This document shows positions 42,149-50,274 of a DNA stretch of 50,274 nt, in pieces; position 1 is the first letter of the stretch, and each line of letters begins with the position of its first letter. Source of the stretch: Bacteroidales bacterium (GTDB taxonomy: Bacteria > Bacteroidota > Bacteroidia > Bacteroidales > Muribaculaceae); NCBI GenBank assembly GCA_030536615.1, contig JAUNPQ010000008.1, forward strand, positions 1 to 50,274, written 5' to 3'. The translations under genes were made by a program, and so were the position numbers. The notes under the pieces were generated by a model, which made no database searches, was not told the origin of the DNA, and worked only from the letters and a program-made list of their open reading frames with translations.

Positions 42149-42769
42149 GTGGCAGCCATGGTCCTCATCATGGCGGTCACTGCCTTTGCATCAGCCGACA
42201 AGGACTATATTCCTCCCGCCAATGAACGCAAGCCCGTGCGCGAGCATATCTATGAAGGCTATTCATGGGCGGTCAGTGACGGTGACACCATGACCATTTT
42301 CTATCTGCGTCCGCTCACTGTCTATCCGCCGCTGAAATTCAAAAACAAAAAGGAACGTCAGAACTATGACCGTCTTGTGCGCAATGTGCGTATAATGCTG
42401 CCTTATGCCAAGATGATACGTGAGACACTCATAGAGACATATGAGTACGTCCAGACATTCCCCACACAGAAAGAGCGCGATGACTATCTGAAACAGATGG
42501 AGAAAGATCTTTTCAAGCAATACAAACCCGTTCTGAAACGTTTTTCAAGGACACAGGCACGGTTGCTCATCAAACTCATACAACGCGAGACTGACCAGTC
42601 AAGTTACGACATCGTGAAAGCCTTTTTGGGCAATTTCAGGGCGGTTTTCTGGCAAGGTTTCGGAAAACTGTTCGGCGTCAGCCTCCACGGAAAATATCAG
42701 CCTGACAAAAACCGTGACGATGCCTTGATTGAACGCGTGGCCACGCAGGTTGAACAAGGCACGCTCTGA
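42149..42769 (+). CDS. DUF4294 domain protein, exported; start uncertain
   Basis: The protein is 206 residues from the GTG at 42149. The family, DUF4294, is a Bacteroidetes group of exported proteins of unknown function; SWAVSDGDTMTIFYLRPLTVYPPLKFKNKKE (in parts) and the long helix MIRETLIETYEYVQTFP fit. The frame is open back to the nadB stop, and the residues just before the GTG (SSFKKKFTVAAMVLIMAVTAFASA, in parts) form a complete signal peptide with three lysines. The true start is therefore probably upstream, but no ATG, GTG or TTG fits there; a CTG at 42116 would. A run of nine A (42134-42142) is part of it. It precedes xerD by 10 bp. Confidence 0.75.
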   Translation: MAAMVLIMAVTAFASADKDYIPPANERKPVREHIYEGYSWAVSDGDTMTIFYLRPLTVYPPLKFKNKKERQNYDRLVRNVRIMLPYAKMIRETLIETYEYVQTFPTQKERDDYLKQMEKDLFKQYKPVLKRFSRTQARLLIKLIQRETDQSSYDIVKAFLGNFRAVFWQGFGKLFGVSLHGKYQPDKNRDDALIERVATQVEQGTL

Positions 42770-42778
42770 CACACAGCT

Positions 42779-43708
42779 ATGGCAGACATAAAACTCATAC
42801 TGAAACGTTTTGCGGGATTCATGGCCCTTGAACGCGGCATGTCAGCCAATACGCGTCAGGCCTATCTGGCTGATGCGCGCAAGATGACAGATGCCCTGAA
42901 CGTAACGTCAGACAGAGATCTGCGGAAAATAGACGCGGACATTCTGCGTGACTTTGTGGGTGATCTTCATGATCTGGGAATCAGCGCGCGTTCACAGGCA
43001 CGCATTGTCTCAGGCCTGAAAGCCTTTTTCCGCTATCTGCGCCTGGAGCATATCATTGAGGATGACCCCATGGTGCTGCTTGAAAGTCCCCGCACAGGAC
43101 GCCATCTTCCCGATGTGCTTGCTGTTGATGAGATAGACGCCATGATTGCATGCATAGACAGAAAAGATCCTCTGGGACGTCGCAACAATGCCATTATAGA
43201 GACTCTTTACGGATGCGGGCTGCGTGTCAGCGAACTGTGCGCACTCAGGCTTCCTGATGTGAATATTGACGAACTTTTCATTATTATCACAGGTAAAGGC
43301 AACAAGCAGCGCATGGTTCCCATGTCCGAGACAGCCGCCGCGCTTATTGAGGAATATGTGGCCACAGACCGTGCCAACGTCAAACCAAAGCGGGGAGCCG
43401 AGGACATTGTATTTCTGAACCGGAGAGGCGGACAGTTGTCACGCGTCATGATTTTCTACATAATCCGTGACCTTGCAAAAGCAGCGGGGATTGTCAAGGA
43501 AGTGTCACCACACACTCTGCGACATTCCTTTGCCACTCATCTGCTTGAGGGAGGCGCCAATCTGCGCGCCATACAGCAGATGCTGGGCCACGAGTCAATA
43601 GCTACCACACAGATCTACCTGCATGTGGACAACACGCGTCTGCGCGAGGAGATCATGGCGCATCATCCACGCAACATGATGCACAACAACCCGGATCCTA
43701 TCAGCTGA
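42779..43708 (+). CDS. xerD: Site-specific tyrosine recombinase XerD
   Basis: XerD resolves chromosome dimers at dif together with a partner recombinase, under FtsK control. The 309-residue protein has a SAM-like N-terminal DNA-binding domain (1-100) and the full catalytic set: Arg149 (GLRVSEL), Lys173 (GKGNKQR), His245 and Arg248 (HTLRHSFATHLL), His271 (LGHESI) and Tyr280 (TTQIYLH). Length and lack of mobile-element neighbours point to the housekeeping enzyme rather than an integrase. XerC versus XerD is decided on overall likeness to Bacteroidetes XerD. The final codons lie in a 16-bp tandem duplication. Confidence 0.92.
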   Translation: MADIKLILKRFAGFMALERGMSANTRQAYLADARKMTDALNVTSDRDLRKIDADILRDFVGDLHDLGISARSQARIVSGLKAFFRYLRLEHIIEDDPMVLLESPRTGRHLPDVLAVDEIDAMIACIDRKDPLGRRNNAIIETLYGCGLRVSELCALRLPDVNIDELFIIITGKGNKQRMVPMSETAAALIEEYVATDRANVKPKRGAEDIVFLNRRGGQLSRVMIFYIIRDLAKAAGIVKEVSPHTLRHSFATHLLEGGANLRAIQQMLGHESIATTQIYLHVDNTRLREEIMAHHPRNMMHNNPDPIS

Positions 43709-43730
43709 TACTTTTCTCAGCTGATACTTT
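43701..43730. repeat. 16-bp tandem duplication at the end of xerD
   Basis: TCAGCTGATACTTTT (43701-43715) is repeated as TCAGCTGATACTTT at 43717-43730 with a 16-bp period. The first copy contains the xerD stop. It lies in the convergent gap between xerD and the ABC permease gene and looks like a recent slippage event. Confidence 0.7.
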
Positions 43731-43748
43731 CAGTATTATATATACGGT

Positions 43749-44531
43749 TCAGAGCTGACGCCTGCCGGCAGCATGAATCACACGCCACAGTGCAATGACA
43801 ATATAGACAGCCATAAACGGAATCACCCATACCAGAGCATCTGACAGCGCATCGCCGAAAGCCTCTATATTGAACTGAGGCATGCGGTGCAGCCGTGGGG
43901 CGTTTGCGGCAACCTGCACGGCTTTTAATGCTGTGATCACACCAATCACGAGCCCGATGACAATGTTCATGAATATGGGGAAAAGTATGGCTTTCAGCAC
44001 CACCTTGCGCCGCGCGGCGGCAACAACCCACAGACATGTCACAACATTCATGGCCAGACTCAGAACCGTGAATGAGTTGAGGACGGCGGCATGGCTCTCC
44101 AACACGCTCAGCTCAGGCGTTGCTGACAATGACCCGAACACAACACTCTCCCCGTAAACTATCTGTGAAGCTATCTCAGCCGGACCATAGGCAAGCACCG
44201 GAAGCACTATCAGGGAGTACAATATCATGACCAGACCTTTCTCCGTACCACTGGCCGGCAAGGTGGTAGACATGGCAAAGTCACGCCTTGTCACAAAGGC
44301 TATGCTCCCGAAGATGACAAAATATTGCAATATGCCGGCCATGGAATTGCCAAGCACTACTCCTCCGAAATTTCTTATCACCATCATCAGAGCAAAGACA
44401 ACAAGCGATATCAGCGGGTAGAACATAATCTGCCAACGCAGACGACCGCTGTAATAGCGCGCCACCATCCCCATACGTCCGAGACTGAACGGGGAGTTAC
44501 ACTTTTTCTCTTTGTTATTATTCTTTGCCAT
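43749..44531 (-). CDS. ABC transporter permease-like membrane protein
   Basis: The protein is 260 residues from ATG 44531 (MAKNNNKEKK); the longer frame to 44747 overlaps the ATPase gene deeply and is rejected. Six membrane segments follow a lysine-rich N-terminus (RWQIMFYPLISLVVFALMMV first, in parts). A short segment TRRDFAMSTTLPASGTEKG after the second helix resembles the cytoplasmic loop of ABC-2 type permeases that contacts the ATPase. The start overlaps the ATPase stop by 14 bp. It most likely forms an exporter with that ATPase; cargo unknown. Confidence 0.8.
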   Translation of the reverse strand: MAKNNNKEKKCNSPFSLGRMGMVARYYSGRLRWQIMFYPLISLVVFALMMVIRNFGGVVLGNSMAGILQYFVIFGSIAFVTRRDFAMSTTLPASGTEKGLVMILYSLIVLPVLAYGPAEIASQIVYGESVVFGSLSATPELSVLESHAAVLNSFTVLSLAMNVVTCLWVVAAARRKVVLKAILFPIFMNIVIGLVIGVITALKAVQVAANAPRLHRMPQFNIEAFGDALSDALVWVIPFMAVYIVIALWRVIHAAGRRQL

Positions 44532-45402
44532 CTTCTTCTGTTTCTTTTTCAACTGCATTTTCAAGAACCTCAGCAACCGTTCCGGCGTTTTCGGAGCGCA
44601 TGGCCCGGTAGAGCAGAGTGTAGTCCGGCTCTGTGGACGCCATTCCCGGCTCAAGCCGCAACATAGCATGCCAGTGGCCTCCATAAAGCTCGGCATGAAG
44701 CGCTTTCTCAGGCCGTAGATTTGTGATTGTAAAGGCCAGCGCGGCACTTATATGTGATGTGCTCTCATTGAGGACCATCTTTCCGCCTTTAAGCATAATC
44801 AGCCCGTCGTAAAGATTTTCAAGGTCAGAGACCGTGTGTGTGGACACAATGATAATCTGTCCGGGACGCATGCAGCGCAAAATCATTTTCTGCAATTCTA
44901 TGCGGCTGTCAATATCCATGGCGTTGGCCGGCTCATCAAGCAGAAGCACATCTGTCTGTAGCGCCAGCATATACGCCACCTGAGCCTTGCGCATGTTTCC
45001 TGACGAGAGCGATGTAAGCGACGTGCTTTCCGAAATATTGAACGCCTCCAGATTTGTACGGAGCATCTCATATGAGAAACCCGGATAAAAAGGAGCATGA
45101 GTCCTGACCATTCCTGCTATATTCTTTGCCGGAAAAACCATGTCTGTGCCAAGATAAGCCACCCGTGCCATCTCGGCAGGACATCTTTCCGTGGTGTCTA
45201 CGCCGTCAACCATGCATTTTCCCTGTGTGGGGAAACGCAGGCCGTCAATGATCTGCAACAACGTGGTCTTGCCTGACCCGTTCTCGCCAAGCAACAGATG
45301 TATGCCGGGATTTATCACGGCTGTCACACCTTCAAGGGCCTGAATATGACTCTTGCGGTAGTTATATCCTAAGTTTTCAATCTCTATGCGCATATTGTTC
45401 AT
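44518..45402 (-). CDS. ABC transporter ATP-binding protein
   Basis: The 294-residue ATPase has Walker A GENGSGKTT (39-47), a Q-loop at YLGTDMVF (Gln not obvious), the signature as SLSSGNMRKAQVAYML (SSGNM instead of LSGGQ), Walker B VLLLDEPANAMD and the switch His in IIIVSTHTVSDL. The signature variant SGNM[RK] is common in ABC-2 exporters of this type. The C-terminal 70 residues are an extra domain. The start overlaps the TraB-like gene by 4 bp and the end overlaps the permease gene by 14 bp. An in-frame Met at residue 4 (MRIEIENL) is an alternative start. Confidence 0.9.
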   Translation of the reverse strand: MNNMRIEIENLGYNYRKSHIQALEGVTAVINPGIHLLLGENGSGKTTLLQIIDGLRFPTQGKCMVDGVDTTERCPAEMARVAYLGTDMVFPAKNIAGMVRTHAPFYPGFSYEMLRTNLEAFNISESTSLTSLSSGNMRKAQVAYMLALQTDVLLLDEPANAMDIDSRIELQKMILRCMRPGQIIIVSTHTVSDLENLYDGLIMLKGGKMVLNESTSHISAALAFTITNLRPEKALHAELYGGHWHAMLRLEPGMASTEPDYTLLYRAMRSENAGTVAEVLENAVEKETEEDGKE

Positions 45403-46292
45403 TTCATCGCTTCAACGGTATATCCGCGTCTGCGTAACATTTTTATCAATCCTGTATCTGTGAGCAGATGACCCAAGCCCACGGCTATGAACATGCTTTG
45501 CCGTGGCATGGTCTGTTCTATTGTTTCAATCCAGTCTGCATTACGGTTGTCAAGAAGAATTTTCCGGTCAGCCGCACTCAGTTTTTCTGGATCACGGAAC
45601 ATTTCCTCAAGTTTCTCTATATCGCCGTGTTTATATGCCTCTTTCAGCTCAATGTCATCATCAACAAGAGAGTGGGGATCACGCAGAGTCTGCATAAGGT
45701 CATCAACCTGTTTATGGATGGGCTGTCCGTATAGAAGCTGACATTGCTGTCTGAAAGTCTCCAGTCCCTTTATTTCTTTATTCCTTATCTGTGCATACTC
45801 CTGGACATAAATGTCAATATTACCATCCATGATCTCACCTTCGCCGACAGGCATACTCATGCTTATCAGCTGGATGATAGCCTGATTGACGAATGTCGGC
45901 TTGAACATGATCAGATTACCCGGCTCGAGCTTATAATCGTCCGAGGATATATTTTTCAAAAAAACATTCAAGGAATCAAGCTGTTGTGATGTCATGACAT
46001 CAGTGAGAGTGCTGTCCGGAGGAGCAACCACAAATTCTGTCATAATTTTTCTTGTCTGCACCGGATCAATGTCGCTCAGATCAATTTCCCCATAAACAAC
46101 ATCACAATTGTCTATGGCTTCCTTTGCACCGGCAATGCTGTCTATGAATGATGCCGGAATGAAATGATGTGTGCCAAGCAGATACGAAGGTTTCTGCAGC
46201 CCTTTCCCCTCAACTTTCCACAAAAGTTGGGCATCGACTCCGGCCAAAGCGGCCAGAACGGTGCACAAAGTGAGCAGCAGAATTCTTTTCAT
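45399..46292 (-). CDS. TraB/GumN family exported protein
   Basis: The 297-residue protein has a signal peptide (about 1-21, ALAGVDA). The mature part opens LLWKVEGKGLQKPSYLLGTHHF with the family's GTHH motif, followed by CDVVYGEIDLSD (conserved glutamate) and ends MFIAVGLGHLLTDTGLIKMLRRRGYTV (in parts), with the second GxxH motif. These His/Glu residues suggest a metalloprotease-like active site related to Tiki and TraB proteins; activity in bacteria is not well known. It overlaps the ABC ATPase gene by 4 bp and starts 7 bp after the PD40 protein gene. Probably periplasmic. Confidence 0.88.
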   Translation of the reverse strand: MKRILLLTLCTVLAALAGVDAQLLWKVEGKGLQKPSYLLGTHHFIPASFIDSIAGAKEAIDNCDVVYGEIDLSDIDPVQTRKIMTEFVVAPPDSTLTDVMTSQQLDSLNVFLKNISSDDYKLEPGNLIMFKPTFVNQAIIQLISMSMPVGEGEIMDGNIDIYVQEYAQIRNKEIKGLETFRQQCQLLYGQPIHKQVDDLMQTLRDPHSLVDDDIELKEAYKHGDIEKLEEMFRDPEKLSAADRKILLDNRNADWIETIEQTMPRQSMFIAVGLGHLLTDTGLIKMLRRRGYTVEAMK

Positions 46293-46299
46293 ACGCTTC

Positions 46300-47529
46300 T
46301 TATCTTTTCAGTTCATTGGCTATCAGGGCATTTCTCTTGGCAATGAATTCGGAACGGAGTTTATCTATATTTTTCTCAATTTCAACTATTTTTGCCCGTA
46401 CAGACAGATCACCGGAAGCATAAGCACTTCTCATTGACTCAACACTGTTGAGAGCTTCCTCAAGCTTCTTTTGTGCTTTCTGATAGTTTTCCAGATATGC
46501 CCGGGCATCCGATCCGTGGAATTGTGATGGAGATGTGTATATCACTCCGTTTCCCAATGATATTGAGAAACGCGATGTGGATTTATCAGCTGTCTTATTG
46601 CTATTCTCTATATTATCAAGTCTCTGCAGATATTCCGCAGCATTGAATCCATCAGGAAGTGTAGCCTCAGGAGAAGTAAGGAATGCAAGTTCCTTTATTC
46701 CTTCCACATCGGCATCATAATTTATGCGGTTCTCATTGGGAATAAAAACATAGATGCTCACTTCACCGTCAGCAGCATTGCGGTCTGTTGCCCACCAGCC
46801 AAGTCCGGTGCCCTCGTCAATGACAAACATAAAGTCATTTCCGGGAGAATTATATGGCATGCCTATGTTTGTGGGCTCAAGATACTTTCCGCTTTCATCC
46901 CTGCGGGTCATATAGATGTCATATCCACCCAGTGAGGATTGTGTGTCGGCATTATCGGCAAAATAAAGCGTTGTTCCGTCAGCAGCCATAAAAGGATAGG
47001 CCTTGTCGCTTTCTTTTTCTGTGCCCAAATCCAATGTCCTTCCTTCCTGACGCGTTCCGTCATCAAGAATATCTGCATGACGTATTACCAGATTTCCGGT
47101 GGAATCATCCTCAACTGTATAAAAGATCTCTGTTCCTGACGATGGCGTGAACGTGGTCTCCTCAAATGTTCCTCCCAGATTTCCGGCATCGGCGCTCAAC
47201 CTGTATTTCTCAAAGAACAGTGCAGTGTCCACTTTCAGCCATTCTACAACTTTTATGTTCTCAACACGCCCAAGCATGTTGTTGATGGCTACTGAACGGT
47301 TCTGCAAGGTGCGGAGTTCCTGAGGTGTCTGCGCACCCTTTTTCAGAATGCCTTCCCATCTCTCTATGACATCATCCAGTTTCTCAATGTCATAAAGCAT
47401 AACAGCCTCCAGGCCTTCCTCATAAAGTCTGTCAGCATTGGCGGTTCTGGCTTTGGGTTTGGCGGCATATACGCTTCCGAATACAGCAACCATGGCAATT
47501 GCCAATATGGTTATGTTCTTTCTTTTCAT
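46300..47529 (-). CDS. Exported PD40/WD40-like beta-propeller protein
   Basis: The 409-residue protein has a signal peptide (about 1-22, GSVYA). A helical stretch (30-95) is followed by TolB/PD40-like blades: AYPFMAADGTTLYFADNADT (in parts, about 175-195) with GGYDIYMTRRDESGKYLEPTNIGMPYNSPGNDFMFVIDE (in parts), the pattern of Bacteroidetes PorE/OmpA-associated PD40 repeats. The C-terminal 80 residues are a coiled coil (ENYQKAQKKLEEALNSVESM ... IEKNIDKLRSEF, in parts). It may act at the envelope as a scaffold. It overlaps the queE stop by 4 bp. Function unknown. Confidence 0.75.
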   Translation of the reverse strand: MKRKNITILAIAMVAVFGSVYAAKPKARTANADRLYEEGLEAVMLYDIEKLDDVIERWEGILKKGAQTPQELRTLQNRSVAINNMLGRVENIKVVEWLKVDTALFFEKYRLSADAGNLGGTFEETTFTPSSGTEIFYTVEDDSTGNLVIRHADILDDGTRQEGRTLDLGTEKESDKAYPFMAADGTTLYFADNADTQSSLGGYDIYMTRRDESGKYLEPTNIGMPYNSPGNDFMFVIDEGTGLGWWATDRNAADGEVSIYVFIPNENRINYDADVEGIKELAFLTSPEATLPDGFNAAEYLQRLDNIENSNKTADKSTSRFSISLGNGVIYTSPSQFHGSDARAYLENYQKAQKKLEEALNSVESMRSAYASGDLSVRAKIVEIEKNIDKLRSEFIAKRNALIANELKR

Positions 47530-48083
47530 TTGAAATCGGCAAGTTTATGGGTTTGCAGTGAGAGGCGCCACCAGGGATGTTCAAGTATATATCCAACAGT
47601 CTCAGTAGTGTTCAGACACGAGCAGGGCTGTAGAAACATGGCTTTGCGCGGTTTGAATCTTTCCTTGAATCTTTCCAAATCCTGATTCTGATAAACAATC
47701 TTGAGTTCATCAATATCACCTATATTCCAAGGCTGTTCTTTGGGCGAGCAGGTTATCCAGTCCACGCCGGCAGGCACAGGAAGAGATCCGTTTGTCTCTA
47801 TCTGAATGAAACATCCTGCTTTGTGGAGTGCTTCAATGAGTTCACTGTCAAGGTGCAGAAGAGGTTCTCCTCCGGTCACCACAACATGGCGCGCCGGAAA
47901 GCCGCACACTTTTTCAACAATCTCTGCCGCCTCCATAGGCGTAGAAGCACTGAAATCAGTGTCGCAGAATTTGCATGCGCGGTTGCATCCGCTCATTCTC
48001 ACAAACACGGCAGGTGTGCCGGTGAAATATCCTTCTCCCTGCAGAGAGTAGAAAATCTCGTTTACAGGATATGTTTTTTTCAT
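47526..48083 (-). CDS. queE: 7-carboxy-7-deazaguanine synthase (radical SAM)
   Basis: QueE makes 7-carboxy-7-deazaguanine from 6-carboxytetrahydropterin in queuosine synthesis. The 185-residue protein starts at ATG 48083, 1 bp after the queD stop; an in-frame ATG at 48098 would overlap queD. The iron-sulfur motif is CNRACKFC (Cys33, Cys37, Cys40; C-x3-C-x2-C). FYSLQGEGYFTGTPAVFVRM before it and VVTGGEPLLH after it are the family's purine- and SAM-binding segments. It follows queD; queC and queF are not in the window. Confidence 0.95.
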   Translation of the reverse strand: MKKTYPVNEIFYSLQGEGYFTGTPAVFVRMSGCNRACKFCDTDFSASTPMEAAEIVEKVCGFPARHVVVTGGEPLLHLDSELIEALHKAGCFIQIETNGSLPVPAGVDWITCSPKEQPWNIGDIDELKIVYQNQDLERFKERFKPRKAMFLQPCSCLNTTETVGYILEHPWWRLSLQTHKLADFK

Positions 48084-48084
48084 A

Positions 48085-48417
48085 TCATTCCTTTTCATAG
48101 GCAGCAGTGTTTCCTTCACTCTCCTGCACTTCGGCCCGGTAGCAGTTGGGAACATTGTCAACTATCCACCGGGCTATGTTCTCGGCTGTAGGATTACATG
48201 GCAATATATCATTGAGACATGCATGGTCAAGACGCGAAAGCACGCTTTTCTTTATGTGTGTGAAATCTGTCACCATTCCGTTGGCATCAAGTTTCTCCGA
48301 CTTGCAAAACACGGTTATTATCCAGTTGTGTCCGTGCAGCTGCGTACACTTGCTTTCATAGTCAAGGTTCAGACGGTGGGCCGCTGACACTTCCATGCGC
48401 TTTGTTACGTAATACAT
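48085..48417 (-). CDS. queD: 6-carboxy-5,6,7,8-tetrahydropterin synthase
   Basis: QueD converts dihydroneopterin triphosphate to 6-carboxytetrahydropterin, the step before QueE. The 110-residue protein has zinc-binding His14 (SAAHRL), His28 and His30 (LHGHNW), catalytic Cys24 (SKCTQ), the Asp64-His65 pair (LDHACLND) and the C-terminal glutamate in QESEGN. The gene begins 3 bp after the leuS stop and is followed at once by queE, so all three are likely one transcript. Confidence 0.95.
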   Translation of the reverse strand: MYYVTKRMEVSAAHRLNLDYESKCTQLHGHNWIITVFCKSEKLDANGMVTDFTHIKKSVLSRLDHACLNDILPCNPTAENIARWIVDNVPNCYRAEVQESEGNTAAYEKE

Positions 48418-48420
48418 GTC

Positions 48421-50274
48421 TTATTTCACTACTATGTTGACAATCTTGCCGGGAACAACTATAACTTTCACTATCTGCTTTCCTTCAACCCATTTTGCAG
48501 AGCCTTCATGAGTCAGAGCCATGCGCTCAACCTCATCTTTTTCCGTACCGGCGGCAACTGTCATATTGAATCGTGCCTTTCCATTGAATGATACAGCGTA
48601 GTTGACGGTATCCTCATGCAGATATTTCTCATCATAAGCAGGCCATTGGGCATCACATATGGTGGTATCTTTGCCTATGGCGCTGTGCCACAATTCTTCT
48701 GTTACATGCGGAGCGAACGGAGCAAGCACAATCAAAAGTTTTTCAAGCACCTCACGTGAACTACATTTCTGTGCTGTCAATTCATTTACACATATCATGA
48801 AAGCGGCTATGGATGTGTTGTAAGAGAAACTTTCAATGTCAGCAGTCACCTTCTTTATCAGTTTGTGCAGGCTGCGCATATTGTCAGCCGTGGGTTCTGA
48901 ATCATCAACAAGAAGAGTGTCTCCCTTGTAGAAAAGTCCCCAGAGTTTCTTTATGAAACGATTCACGCCGTCTATACCGTTGGTGTCCCAGGGCTTGCTC
49001 TGTTCCAACGGCCCGAGGAACATTTCATACAGGCGCAGTGTGTCTGCTCCGTAGCGTTCAACAATGTCATCGGGATTCACCACATTGAACATTGACTTGG
49101 ACATTTTCTCAACGGCCCATCCACACACATATTTTCCATCTTCAAGTATGAACTCGGCATCGGCAAATTCCGGACGCCATGCACGGAACTTTTCAGTGTC
49201 CAGTATGTCATTTGACACTATGTTCACATCTACATGTATGGGTGTCACATCATAGTCTTTCCTGAGTCCGGCGGATACAAATGTATTTGTATCCTTTATA
49301 CGGTACACAAAATTGCTCCTTCCCTGTATCATGCCCTGGTTGATAAGTTTGGCAAATGGTTCGTCGCAAACCACCATACCGAGATCATAAAGAAACTTAT
49401 TCCAGAAGCGGCTGTAGATGAGGTGTCCCGTGGCGTGTTCAGTGCCTCCTATATACAAATCCACATTTTTCCAGTAACCATTGGCTTTTTCTGACACAAG
49501 AGTTTCATTGTTGTGCGGATCCATGTAACGCAGATAGTAGGCCGATGACCCTGCGAATCCGGGCATTGTGTTCAGTTCAAGCCTGTATCCATCTTTTGTG
49601 TGCCATTCTTTTGCTCTTCCCAACGGTGGCTCTCCACTTTCTGTAGGCAGGTATTTGTCCACTTCCGGAAGCTGGAGAGGAAGTTCCCTGTCATCAAGCA
49701 CACAGGGAATCTCATCCTTATAATAAACCGGGAAAGGTTCGCCCCAATAGCGCTGACGGCTGAAAATAGCATCGCGTAGACGATAGTTGACTTTTACCTC
49801 TCCTATGCCTTTCTCCTTTATATATTCTTTTGTGCGCGCAATGGCTTCTTTCACTGTGAGCCCGTTGAGATCAAGATCCGGGCCCTGTGAATTTATCATT
49901 ATACCTTCTTTGGCATCAAAACTCTGTTCTGATACATCCGCTCCTTCTATAAGCGGTATTACGGGAAGATCAAACTTACGGGCAAAAGCATAGTCACGGC
50001 TGTCATGTGCCGGTACTGCCATAATGGCTCCTGTACCATAGCCTGCAAGCACATAGTCACTAACCCAGACAGGTATCTTCTTACCTGACAATGGGTTCAC
50101 AGCATATGCTCCCGTGAACACTCCGCTCACTTTCTTGTCTATAAGACGTTCGCGCTCTGTCTTGCTCTTGGTTGCCTTTATGTATTCCTCAACCTCTTTT
50201 CTCTTATCAGGGGTTGTCACCATGTCAACATATGCGCTTTCAGGAGCAAGCACCATGAAAGTAACGCCGAAAAC
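48421..50274 (-). CDS. leuS: Leucyl-tRNA synthetase, 5' end outside window
   Basis: The C-terminal 617 residues of LeuRS are visible; the frame runs to the window edge, so the HIGH motif and N-terminus are missing. The visible part starts inside the CP1 editing domain ([13 protein letters not shown], then [19 protein letters not shown] with the editing aspartate), continues through the catalytic core ([15 protein letters not shown] and the tRNA-contacting region), the KMSKS loop as [18 protein letters not shown], and the anticodon-binding and C-terminal domains, ending [14 protein letters not shown]. It attaches leucine to tRNA-Leu and clears misacylated products. It heads the queD-queE run as far as seen. 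Confidence 0.96.
   Translation of the reverse strand, partial: VFGVTFMVLAPESAYVDMVTTPDKRKEVEEYIKATKSKTERERLIDKKVSGVFTGAYAVNPLSGKKIPVWVSDYVLAGYGTGAIMAVPAHDSRDYAFARKFDLPVIPLIEGADVSEQSFDAKEGIMINSQGPDLDLNGLTVKEAIARTKEYIKEKGIGEVKVNYRLRDAIFSRQRYWGEPFPVYYKDEIPCVLDDRELPLQLPEVDKYLPTESGEPPLGRAKEWHTKDGYRLELNTMPGFAGSSAYYLRYMDPHNNETLVSEKANGYWKNVDLYIGGTEHATGHLIYSRFWNKFLYDLGMVVCDEPFAKLINQGMIQGRSNFVYRIKDTNTFVSAGLRKDYDVTPIHVDVNIVSNDILDTEKFRAWRPEFADAEFILEDGKYVCGWAVEKMSKSMFNVVNPDDIVERYGADTLRLYEMFLGPLEQSKPWDTNGIDGVNRFIKKLWGLFYKGDTLLVDDSEPTADNMRSLHKLIKKVTADIESFSYNTSIAAFMICVNELTAQKCSSREVLEKLLIVLAPFAPHVTEELWHSAIGKDTTICDAQWPAYDEKYLHEDTVNYAVSFNGKARFNMTVAAGTEKDEVERMALTHEGSAKWVEGKQIVKVIVVPGKIVNIVVK

Noticed and set aside
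42779-43708. Tyrosine recombinase as integrase of a mobile element
   Set aside because: Length, full XerD motif set and housekeeping neighbours argue for chromosomal xerD; no attachment repeats were seen.
43729-43750. AT-rich stretch after xerD as a dif site
   Set aside because: TATTATATATA lacks the two 11-bp recombinase arms; too little match.
44532-44747. Longer permease frame overlapping the ABC ATPase gene
   Set aside because: The overlap would be 230 bp and the residues are a shadow of the ATPase C-terminus; MAKNNNKEKK at 44531 is a natural start.
45399-46292. TraB as a conjugation protein
   Set aside because: The name is shared, but GTHH and GLGH motifs place it in the TraB/GumN pheromone-shutdown family, and no conjugation genes are nearby.

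Overview
The window looks like chromosomal DNA of a Bacteroidales bacterium, probably a gut lineage such as Muribaculaceae (the family is an inference). The signs are promoters of the Bacteroidetes type (TTTG, about 20 bp, TAnnTTTG), a Bacteroidetes TonB-dependent receptor with a carboxypeptidase-like N-terminal domain paired with a lipoprotein, DUF4254 and DUF4294 proteins, a four-helix-bundle suffix protein, and the usual ruvB-flippase neighbourhood. TGA, TAA and TAG all serve as stops, so the code is standard. No phage, insertion sequence or CRISPR array was seen.

Layout. 1-101: 3' part of tRNA-Pro(CGG) with a terminator. 121-7833 (minus strand): acyl-CoA synthetase, then a housekeeping run read ybeY, mnmG, apt, uvrC, dtd; a perfect parS-type palindrome (5331-5346) lies between mnmG and apt. 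8144-8912: a four-helix-bundle gene broken by an in-frame amber codon and bracketed by two arrays of the same 9-bp repeat. 8971-11088: a secreted PEGA-domain protein and an outer-membrane beta-barrel. 11175-15782: a tightly overlapping cluster of two glycosyltransferases, an LtaS-like phospho-transferase and a WaaP/InaA-like kinase, likely building or decorating a surface glycan. 15827-19655: nucleoside kinase and two secreted proteins of unknown function. 19736-23732: argS, a BI-1/YccA membrane protein and a MATE exporter preceded by a strong hairpin. 23836-32557: a long co-directional run of DUF4254, GT9, ruvB, flippase, GT4, YfhO-like protein and a short methyltransferase-like protein, mostly envelope polysaccharide functions.

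32565-38407 (minus): LicD-type transferase with its own promoter, then a TonB receptor and partner lipoprotein driven by a separate promoter with a leader of about 260 nt. 38850-43708 (plus): HAD hydrolase and ribF; nadB, a DUF4294 protein and xerD. 43749-50274 (minus): leuS (5' end outside the window), queD, queE, a PD40 repeat protein, a TraB/GumN-family protein, and an ABC ATPase with its permease, all closely packed.

Most of the window is ordinary chromosome. The parts that deserve a second look are the parS site, the repeat-bracketed four-helix-bundle cassette, the TonB/lipoprotein pair with its leader and small ORF, the LtaS-like/kinase glycan cluster, the hairpin before the MATE gene, and the DUF4294 gene without a clear start codon.
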